Shown in pieces: positions 55,555 through 64,000 of a stretch of 64,000 nucleotides of DNA (its first letter is position 1; each line of letters opens with the position of its first letter). Source of the DNA: Heterobilharzia americana (Eukaryota; Platyhelminthes; Trematoda; Strigeidida; Schistosomatidae); assembly GCA_944470555.2 (NCBI GenBank), contig OX104129.1:83350820-83414819 (forward strand). Reading direction: 5' to 3'. A program made the translations under genes and the position numbers. The notes below the pieces were generated by a model, which worked only from the letters and a program-made list of their open reading frames with translations, was not told the DNA's origin and made no database searches.

Positions 55555-57240
55555 ACTATTATTATTATTATTATTATCATTATTATTATTATTATTTGTC
55601 TCTTGGGTTATTAGTGGAATAAACCGCTTCAACAGCACGTATCCATTCCACTCTGTTCTCTTCAGTCTTCCAAACCTGGATCCACCACTGTCCATAATCC
55701 TTCATTTATTCCTCACACCATCTCCTCCATGTCACCATCAAACTCGCACCAAACTCGTCACTTCCCCTTCGGATTACACTCAACAGACTGACCTCGTCTC
55801 ATGCGTGATGTCGTCAAATGGTCTCCTCAGTGTGTATCAAATCCAATTCATTTCCACTTTCTCCCTTTACACATTTGTTAACCAACAACTTCTTGGTTGG
55901 TTCGCTCGCAAACCAGAGTCACTTCCTTCTTGTTTATTCTTAGTTTTCTGTCCATCTGATCTTCACAATCGAGTGAGCGTAGGTGGCAGCTGTTGATGAT
56001 GTTCAGTGTGTTCAGTTTGTTGGAAATGCTTTGTGTAATGCACCGACTCTGTCAACCATCACACAGAAACACTGACTTACTTGACTGACACTAGTGTTGA
56101 TAATCCACATGTTGTTCACGGTTTATACTGAGTTGAGTGGAGTGTGGTGGAGTAGATGTGGACACTGATTTCAGGTTAAGCAAGACCTGTTTTGCTGACT
56201 TTTCCGATCTTGTGTTTGACATGATCATCTGTGCGTGTGTCTGCTGTGGTTGAAGCATTGTTGCCTATGTGGATAGTTAGGTAAAAGAGACAACTTCCCT
56301 TAGATTCCTGTCTCCCGTTGATAGTGATTGGTGCTTGTCTTTTCTACGTTCACCTGAAGTCAGTTCCATCTTCGCTGCCTGTGTTTTCTGTCAATTTGTT
56401 GGTTTCTGGCTATAGATCCTCGAGTTTGTGCAACGAGACATTAGACATAAATCTCCATCATTAGCGAAATGCAAACTGCTTCTGGAGTCTTTTCATCGGT
56501 CAGGCCAGCGTATGCCAATCTTCTCCCAGTTCCTCACAGTTGTCTGTTGCATGATCCAGTTCACTCCAGTCCAGTTGAGTCGTGTCGAGTCGACCACAAT
56601 CAGGAAGATCATCGGTGATGAAAGTAGGCAACCTTGTCTTACTTCTTTCTGTTTCCACTTCAAATGCACACTGAGGTTTCTTTCCGTTGTGAATCACTTG
56701 GCGTGTAGCATCATCATATAGCATAGCATATAGCTGGTGAATGAGGCTGGTAAAGGTTTGTGGCAGCGAAACCATAGTGTTGAAGCAACTTCCAAATTAC
56801 TTCTGTTTCGACGCTATCCAAGGCCTTTTCAAAGTTGATGAAGTTGAGTTAGAGAGTTGACTTGCATTCTTTACTCTGTTCTATGATGATGTGTAGTGTA
56901 TCGTCACAGTTTGATACGCATATGATTTCGGATAATTATAACCCGCGAATTAAAATATTCTGGTTATGATTTAAGTTGACAGTGATGGGTAAGTACTTTA
57001 AAAAAACTGCTCATGCTTGTATAGTCGATCAGTAATAATGCTGAAACAATCTGATAATTCTCAAACAGTCACACATTTATTTTCTTTGCTTGCAGCGCAT
57101 TAAGGATACGATTACATACGTCGTTCAAGTATTTTGGGTAACGATATGCAAACTGAGTGCAGTATACACGGTTACAGTCACAACGATAACTTCAGCATGT
57201 GAAATCTATTCAAAGGAGATTAATAGTTGATTATTATTAT
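55555..57240 (-). mobile_element. Degenerate RTE copy within the right arm of the inverted duplication
   Basis: Inverted equivalent of 52395-53650 that keeps the 3' end lost there (TTGTCTCTTGGGTTATTAGT and ATT tail at 55560-55610). The RTE part reaches about 56900; 56925-57235 is the non-RTE sequence shared with 52070-52390. Confidence 0.82.
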
Positions 57241-57585
57241 TTGTCTTTTGGGTCATCAGTGGAACAAACCACTTCAGTAGCATGCCTCCATTCCACTGTG
57301 TTCTCTGGAATATTTTGAGCCTGGATCCACGACTGCCTACAACCTCTCATTTCTTCCTCACACGATCTCCGTCATGTCGCCCTCACCTCAGATGCCAAGC
57401 TCGTCGTTTCCCCTTTGGATTCCAGTCGAGTGCCTGGCTTGGAACGTGATGTCTGCAAATGCTCAATCAGTCTCCACTATCTCCCTGTGCATATTTATGG
57501 AGCGATAGGTACTTGGTTAGTATGTTGACAGCCACGATTCCTTGTTGCTTATTACTTCTAGCCAACTGACCTTCAGCATTGAGAG
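55702..57585 (-). repeat. 1.9-kb inverted duplication, right arm
   Basis: Partner of 51714-53604, with a spacer of about 2.1 kb. Confidence 0.92.
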
Positions 57586-57780
57586 TGGGAAAGAAATACC
57601 AGTGAACACAAGCTTTCGGACTAGAGCCGGATTCTTGAACGTCATAATGCTGCTGAAATGTGGGAAAGCAGCAGGACCAGATGGTAGTTCTTTGGCTGGT
57701 CTGCAGGTGGTATTTCTGGACGAGTTACAGATGATGGTGGTGGTAAAAGTCGATTTAAGAGTTATTTGAATTGGTCCGCC
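57241..57780 (-). mobile_element. RTE 3' fragment with scrambled end
   Basis: 57241-57585 is minus-strand C-terminal region and 3' end. Then about 57590-57690 is plus-strand RT motif 1 (CTGAAATGTGGGAAAGCAGC, AGGACCAGATGG). Then about 57695-57780 is minus-strand sequence from just upstream of it (CTGCAGGTGGTATTTCTGGA and GGTCCGCCCATCC). Three RTE pieces are thus joined in alternating orientation. Confidence 0.75.
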
Positions 57781-58224
57781 CATCCTTTCCTTTGTTTCTC
57801 CTCCTTAGTAACTACCTGGCGTTGACAAGTTGTTCAACTATTACACTCTCGATAGACTCACTATCACCTCTTTGGAGCCAGGTGATAAGAAAGTACATCG
57901 AACGACTTACATATCTGGCTCACTGAACTTCTTGTTTTCTCTAATATCTAACAGGTTATAGGTGAGATAGTTCACAGACGTAGTTGAAATCGAGGCTAGA
58001 TGAATGTGTATCTGTTCTTAGTTCCAGCTGTTTACATTTTAAGATGCTTCATGGGTAAGTGGAGAATCAGTACAAAGTTTAGTTAGAAACGCATCGTAAT
58101 TGAGTTTGCTTCGACGCAGACTGTATTGTCAGTTAGACATTGTTTGTTCTTCGTTACAGATATGTGAATTTGTCTGGCCTTGACTATCGGTATGGGAAGC
58201 CACTGAAACTGTTCGAATATAAAT
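57781..58224. other. Unassigned sequence
   Basis: No recognised feature. Confidence 0.4.
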
Positions 58225-58400
58225 TTCAAGTTGGTATTCACTATGTAGTGACTACAGTGGCAGAAACATTAGAAACATGGGAGTACTTGACAGCTGAGTG
58301 GTCGTATACTAAGATGAAACAGCTAATGTTCAGGGCTCCCAGGCTTCAAATGTTTCTCCAACCGATGCCAAACCATGAAGAATATCAACTTGGAATCAAC
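58225..58400. mobile_element. Back-to-back SINE family 2 remnants
   Basis: 58225-58320 reads like the minus-strand 3' body (AATTTCAAGTTGGTATTCAC, ACATGGGAGTACTTGACAGC). 58300-58400 reads like the plus-strand hammerhead and body (GCTGAGTGGTCGTATACTAA, GATGAAACAGC, GGGCTCCCAGG, CCAACCGATGCC). An 88-codon frame across it (58140-58406) is not taken as a gene. Confidence 0.5.
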
Positions 58401-58518
58401 AAATAAATCATCACACACCTTTAGCTGCCTATTCTGCTGAGAGTTTAAATAGGTCGACTCCACACTTTAGTTGAAAAAAGGATTAAAGTGATTTTTGTGA
58501 GCATCAACTATGAATCAA

Positions 58519-60935
58519 CCTCACTTGGTTAACTAGTTCACTAGTTACTAGCCGGTCCTAAGCCTGGGTAAACAAGGAAGGTCGGGCATAGGCCAAGCAA
58601 CCCTACCCCGTAAAACAAATCTAATCACTAAAGAAACTTCAAAGCACAAACGATGTATGAAAAATAAAAACAAACTTATTCCTCCATAGAATCGGAGGCA
58701 CGGAATGACGCCGGTTGGTGAAAGCATTCGAGAAGTCAATTGGCCGATGTGTCTTCTCTGCTCTCGATGAAAGTGAAAGTAAACGTGGGGACATGGAATG
58801 TCCGCACCATTTTTGAACCTAGCAGGACTGCCAAGATTGTAAAAGAGATGAGAAGGTATCACACTGAAGTACTAGGAATCTGAGAAAGCAGATGGAATGT
58901 GAGTGGACTCTCCAGACTCTCAAATGGAGAGGAGAGTCAATAATCTACTCCGATATTGTCACCCAGACGACAACCACGAGTATACTGAGTTCTCGAGTGG
59001 CTACCATCATGTCCCCAACAGCATCGAAAACTCTCATGCAGTGGGAACCAGTCTCCTCCTGCAGTGTCATGACAACAAGATGGATTCGAATCAAGGGAAG
59101 GAAAGTCATAATCGTACAATGCCACACTACGCACCTAACAATGATGCAGATGAAGAGAAGAGGGAGGAATTGTACAGACAACTGCAATCAGCACTGGACA
59201 AGACCAGAACTCAGATGGCGACATCAAAATTCTAATGGGTAGTGTGACATGAATGCCAAACTGTGTGGAGCGGACAACACAGGAGGAGAACTCATCATGG
59301 GCCGAGAAGCACTTGGTGAAATGAATGAGAATGGAGAATTGTTTGCAGAATTCTTTACATTCAACGACCAGATGGAATCCCGTCAGAAGCACTGAAAACA
59401 GACGCTGGCACAACAGTGGACATGCTCACATCACTATAGCAGAAGGTTTGGAAGGAAGGGAAGGTATCTGTCGATGGATTGGAAGGAAGGCTACCTTGTT
59501 AAATTCCCGAAGAAAGGAGACGTGAGTGTTTGCAAGAACTGGCGAGGAATCACACTCCTGTCTCTGTTCACGCACAGTAAGCAAAATATTATGCCGCATC
59601 ATCCTGGAGAGACTGATCGATGCGCTGGATTCAAAATTACGACCGGAATAGGCTGGATTCAGCAAGTACAAATCATGTGTGGATCGAATTGCAACGCTAC
59701 ACTACGCATCATCATTGAACAGAGTATAGGATGGCAGTCAACTCTACACCTCAACTTCATTCACTTTGAAAAGACCTTCAACAACATCAGCCAGGAAACA
59801 ATATGGCAACTGCTTCAACAATACGGTTTCACTGCCACAAATCTTTATCAATCTCATTCAACAACTGTATGAAGACACCGCATGCCAAGTGATTCACAGT
59901 GGAAAGACAAGTGACGCCTTTGAAGAGTAGTGAAAACTGGAGTAAGACAAGGCTGTCTACTATAATGACCGATGATCTTCCTGATTGTGGTCGACAGGAC
60001 TGGATCATGCAGCAAACAGTGAGGAGCTGTGAGAAGAAGACGAATAGATCCTAGAAGGTTTGGATTTCTCTGATAACTTGTGTGTAATGTATTCTCGCAC
60101 AAACTCGAAGATGTGCAGGCGAAAACTAACAAGTTGACGGAAGGGGCGAGGCAACGAAGATGGGACTGCAGGTGAACGTAGAGAAGACAGAGGTGATGAT
60201 GATACCCAATCAACACCACCAACAACAACAACAAGTATCAATCACCGTCACGGAGAGAAACTTAAAGGAAGTAGTCACTTTCGCCAACCACCTAGGCAGC
60301 ATCCTTTCAACTACAGGTGATGGCGGCGACACAGACGAGGATGTCAAAACCGGGATCTGGAAAGCAAGACAGGTTTCAATTGACCTGAAACCAGTGTTGA
60401 GATATTCTGCACTCAGCACAAAATGTGAATCATATCCGGATTTTCAACACCAACGTCAGTGCAGTGAGTATTTCTCTGTGGTGGTTCAGAAACCTGGTGC
60501 GTTACGAAAATCATTTCCAGGAAGCTGAACATATTCATCAATAACTGCAGCCAACGCTCACTCGATACTTAAGATCAGTTGGATGGGATCCTTATTCTAA
60601 GCAAGAGGGAACTCACTGTGGCTGGCTGGCTGGCTGGCTGGTTGCAAACGAACCAACCAGCAGTATGTCGGTCAACAGGTATGCAGAGGAAGGAAGTGGA
60701 AATAGATTGGATTTGACATTCACTGAGAAGACGGTTTTTGGTTCTCATAAATCAGTCTCGGCCAGTTCATCGTTTTGAAGCTAAATGGGAGGCGACTAGT
60801 TAGGCATATGAGTCGAGGAATAAGTGAAGTTTTGTGGACAGTGATGAATCGAGGTTGAGAAGACTGAGGGGAACAGAGTGGAGTGGGCACGCGCTATTGA
60901 ACTGGTGTGTTCCACTAGTAACCCATTGGACAAAT
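58519..60935 (+). mobile_element. RTE copy with an intact-looking 5' start and an internal deletion
   Basis: Begins AACCTCACTTGGTTAACTAG like the 7795 copy, so the 5' end is present. The endonuclease part (WNVRTIF zone near 58800, SIIYSDIVTQTTTTSILSS) is frame-broken. At 59370 ACATTCAACGA is joined to CCAGATGGAATCCCG, deleting the endonuclease end and RT start. Then come WKEGYLVKFPKKGDVSVCKN with WRGITLL (59474-59872), motif A decayed (FIHFEKTFNN), motif B, and a FADD zone decayed (FSDNLC), then spacer NQHHQQQQQVSIT. It ends TGTTCCACTAGTAACCCATT with a short tail. Confidence 0.88.
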
Positions 60936-61795
60936 ACAAATTTTAAATTTCTGTTGGTTATGGCATTCAGAGATTTTTTCAAATAATCATTTAGCTACTC
61001 ACTAGTAGTTGATATTTGAAAGTTGAATTTGCCGACTTTTGTTCATATTTTGTTTCAGTCTTCACTATTATGTCATTTATGTGTATCATTTTTTAATATT
61101 CTGTGACACTAGATTCGTTGTTTATTCTGTCAGCTAACTGTAACCTGTATGTAAACTACTGTGACGCCGACTATAAGTACAGGTGTGGAATTCATTTTGT
61201 CTATTGTTCAACATAATTGAAAGAACTTTCTTACTCCCATGTGTTCTCTTGGATCTTGTAGTTGCTTGAAATTCTGCAGGATGGTGAGATTTTTACGACT
61301 TCTTTCAAAAGCTAATAATGACGTGTATCTTCAGGTCGACTAGTCAATGGAAAGCAACAAAACGGTTGAATTTAGAGGCAATCGAAATTATATATGAAAA
61401 TGGATAGAAGAAACTATTTTCAAACTTATCCAGATGGATATGTAAATGATAGTCTAATAAAAGGTGTAGAAATTAAAGTGATTTTGCATCAATTGAATAG
61501 TCTTTTTAGAAGAATATCTAAAGTTTTTGATGGGTAGGAAACATATTTTGAACTGTCCACCCCTAATTGTTTATCTAAGCACTGACCAAGTAAAGCGAAC
61601 GAAAAAAATTAAACTGTACAGTAAAGATGGTGGAAGAAATACGAAGGAAATAAGTTTTCTGGGTATATATGACCAAAATGTTTGCTGATTTGCCTTGTAC
61701 TTACAATTTATTTCCGTGTAAAATGTGGTATTCCGGTGACATTTTACGACCCTGAAGTTTTCAATTTAGTCAATAATTTTAACAAAAATGTTTGA
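60936..61795. other. AT-rich spacer
   Basis: No features recognised. Confidence 0.45.
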
Positions 61796-61799
61796 TTAT

Positions 61800-61945
61800 A
61801 CCACCGAGCGGTCGCCCCAGAGTCTGAATCCCGGTGGGAACAACATCACTCACTGGGAAGCAGGTACATCCAGCTGACAAGTGCCAAACAAGACGAAATG
61901 CGCATCCTAGTTTCCACTGCTAGCCACTATCCATTATTACTATGT
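61800..61945 (+). mobile_element. Sm-alpha-like SINE with mutated hammerhead
   Basis: tRNA-like head CCACCGAGCGGTCGCCCCAG and CTGAATCCCGGTGGGAACAA. Hammerhead: ACATCCAG, core CTGACAA (G8 is A), stem II GTGC/CAAACA/AGAC weak, GAA, ATGCGCAT, C, CTAGTT. Probably inactive. Confidence 0.78.
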
Positions 61946-62344
61946 TTGATTATAATTTTTCATATTTCTTAAGCTCATTATTCGCATTTGAAGCTTCATC
62001 ATGACTCACCTAGGTTTCTAGTCCTTCTGAGGTAGGTGGGAAGCTATATTTGAAGTCGAACTGAATTCGATTGTCAGACTAACAAGGCATCGTAGAAACA
62101 CTTCATTTTACTGAGACGCCTATTACCAGATCGAATATATGGATCCTGTTTATTCTTTTTGTACACCTGATAAGATCAAATTTGGTCAATACGCAGCACT
62201 AGACGATATGAAAATTAGTTTCTTTCCAGTAAATGATCAATATGTGTAATCCATTTCTATAAGTAGTCAGTGCCAGCCATAATAACCTCATGGAAATGTC
62301 ATAGACTTCAGCACTGAGTGATGTAGAGAAGACATCACGTCCTC
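61946..62344. other. AT-rich spacer
   Basis: Nothing recognised. Confidence 0.4.
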
Positions 62345-62430
62345 GGAGGTTAAAAATACGCCTTGCTGACAAGTGTCAACAATCATAAAACCCATAGGTC
62401 CGAAGCTAACTGTCAATTGCTTCTAGCCAT
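62345..62430 (+). mobile_element. SINE family 3 fragment with decayed hammerhead-like core
   Basis: AATACGCCTTG, core CTGACAA, GTGTCAACAATCAT, AAAA, CCCATAGGTCC. The tRNA head is missing. The order of blocks matches the 25.5-kb copies. Confidence 0.6.
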
Positions 62431-62589
62431 CTTAGAAGTTTCATACAGATTACTCAAACCTCTGTTAATTTCTAGCATCATTCAACACTTACGTCCCCCA
62501 GTAGCAAAGTTGTTACAAATTTATATAAATATTTCCATGAATTTCTATAAATAACGACTTGAACACGTCAAAGAAACACTTTCATTACT

Positions 62590-62692
62590 ATTATTTGTCC
62601 CTTGGGTTCCTAGTGGAAAATACTGCTTCAGTAGTACGTCTCCAATGCGCTGTGTTCTCTGAAATCTTTCGAACCTGGCTCCACGACAGCCG
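62590..62692 (-). mobile_element. RTE 3' terminus, severely truncated
   Basis: About 100 bp from the tail (ATTATTTGTCCCTTGGGTTC) to GAACCTGGCTCCACGACAGC, then directly joined to the composite repeat. Confidence 0.85.
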
Positions 62693-62970
62693 ATTTCCAC
62701 ACTTCAGATGCTTAACTCAGATGGTAAATTCTTGTTTTGGTGAGCGAACCATCATCATCAAACTTACTTTCAAGTTTGTTTACATTCTTCATCCTAGATA
62801 GGAATGTAGTCCAACAGCACCTGACTATTGAACATTGTTGCGTTTAATGGTGCTACTATTAACATCACTCGGATCCAGTAAACATTTCGTTTGAATATAC
62901 CATTCTAATAGTGAATTTGCTGATAATTCCATACTGTATATAACATATTGTTTGGAATAAAGCGATCATT
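62690..62970 (+). repeat. Composite repeat, short form (partner 49480-50335)
   Basis: Matches both ends of 49480-50335 without its 550-bp middle. It ends with a TTTGGAATAAAGCGATCATT-type terminus. Confidence 0.65.
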
Positions 62971-62989
62971 ATTGTTGATAGTGGGTGCT

Positions 62990-63260
62990 GACTGAACGTG
63001 GAATGAAAATGTGAACCGCGGCCAAATTCAAACTAGCAACCATCTAGTTTCAGGCCTAATACTTCACCAACTGAACTAAGAGGTTCAACTGCTGACAAGA
63101 TTTTTATTTCACTTGAATCACCAAGAATTTTCCTGGACTATGTCATAGCTGAATTTGTGGAGCATCGGGCCAGAAACCCGATGGTCACTGGTTAGACTCC
63201 GATCACAGTCCAAATTTTCAGTTCACCATCAATCACTAACTGGTATCAACACTAGTCTGA
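62990..63260. mobile_element. Head-to-head pair of tRNA-headed SINEs (family 4)
   Basis: Minus-strand copy (63110-62990): CTTAGTTCAGTTGGTGAAGT (A-box-like), GCTAGTTTGAATTTGGCC (B-box-like). Plus-strand copy (63145-63260): CATAGCTGAATTTGTGGAGC, CACTGGTTAGACTCCGATCA, body AAATTTTCAGTTCACCATC. Confidence 0.65.
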
Positions 63261-63326
63261 CAAACCATGGCTATTTTAAGGAGTCAAAATGATTATCATC
63301 ACCACCATTATTATTGTTATTATTTT

Positions 63327-63446
<120 letters not shown>

Positions 63447-64000
63447 ACAGGCAAATCAGATTGACTTACACCTGTATGCAGCAATAAAAATTAGGCGGAA
63501 TATTCTTTCAGATTCAAAAACTAGTTTCTCATATTCTTTTTACCAGTGTAAAGGGAGGAAGCATTCCTTTACGGAGAGGCTTGGCGAGTAAAAATGCTAC
63601 CATTATACTGAGAGTAAAATTTTGTCACTGTAGTTGCGGTAAAATTACATGTTTGTTTGTTTGTTGAGCATAGAACAAAATGCAACAGCATTATTTACTG
63701 AACCATATTGCGAATAGAATTTACTATGCTCACTCATATCAACAACAACTCAGTATATTTCTCATCCTGTTGTTACAATTCTGTTTCTCCTCTTTCAAAA
63801 AGGAATACACTTTAAGAGGCTTGTGATAATTTATTTGACTAACTGAAGGTTGTAAATTCCATTTTAGTCTGTTTATTAGAAATATCACACACACAGTGAT
63901 GGGACAGTAGCATTCACTGGATAACGTTTCGGACACAATTCATTGTCCATATTCATATCAGGTAACTCCACACATCTTCAAGACAGACTTTATATATTCC
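63447..64000. other. AT-rich spacer to the window end
   Basis: No features recognised. Confidence 0.4.

Overview
This window looks like nuclear DNA of a flatworm (trematode), most likely a schistosome. It is AT-rich and holds no convincing host gene. It is packed with decayed copies of (1) an RTE-clade non-LTR retrotransposon with (TAA)n-type tails, (2) Penelope-like elements (PLEs) with GIY-YIG endonucleases, (3) fragments of two other non-LTR families, and (4) tRNA-headed SINEs, several carrying hammerhead-ribozyme cores, including one that strongly resembles the schistosome Sm-alpha hammerhead family. The species call rests on recalled family resemblance, not on a search.

Layout. 0-2.8 kb: RTE copies and a fragment of a second non-LTR family. 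3.5-5.9 kb: two minus-strand PLE fragments and an inverted repeat with an expanded ATC microsatellite. 6.3-23.6 kb: a large inverted duplication. Arm 6328-13144 and arm 20176-23636 are the same 3461 bp once a 3356-bp difference is removed. That difference is an RTE (7795-11136) plus one copy of its 14-bp target duplication; the other arm keeps the empty site. Between the arms lies another rearranged inverted block (14292-16.5 kb) that fuses copies of 1709-2811 and 12.0-13.1 kb. 24.6-26.4 kb: a PLE palindrome enclosing two opposed hammerhead-like SINEs. 27.9-44.7 kb: a series of mostly minus-strand RTE copies, one flanked by 177-bp direct repeats and one that splits a SINE, with SINEs between them. 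44.9-47.3 kb: two PLEs. 47.5-48.9 kb: a SINE cluster with a complete hammerhead motif at 47707-47752. 50.4-57.8 kb: RTE copies, including a 1.9-kb inverted duplication (51714-53604 / 55702-57585). 58.5-60.9 kb: a long RTE copy with an internal deletion that it shares with the copy at 51.0 kb. 61-64 kb: SINEs, a composite repeat and an AGT microsatellite.

No gene here works with another in a host pathway. The functional logic is retrotransposition. The RTE encodes an APE-type endonuclease and a reverse transcriptase, all copies here being broken. The PLEs encode RT plus GIY-YIG nuclease, also broken. The SINEs have pol III-type tRNA-like heads and ribozymes but no protein. Hammerheads are known in PLE terminal repeats, so the presence of PLEs alongside three hammerhead-bearing SINE families with palindromic stem III suggests a mobilisation link. 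That link is inference.
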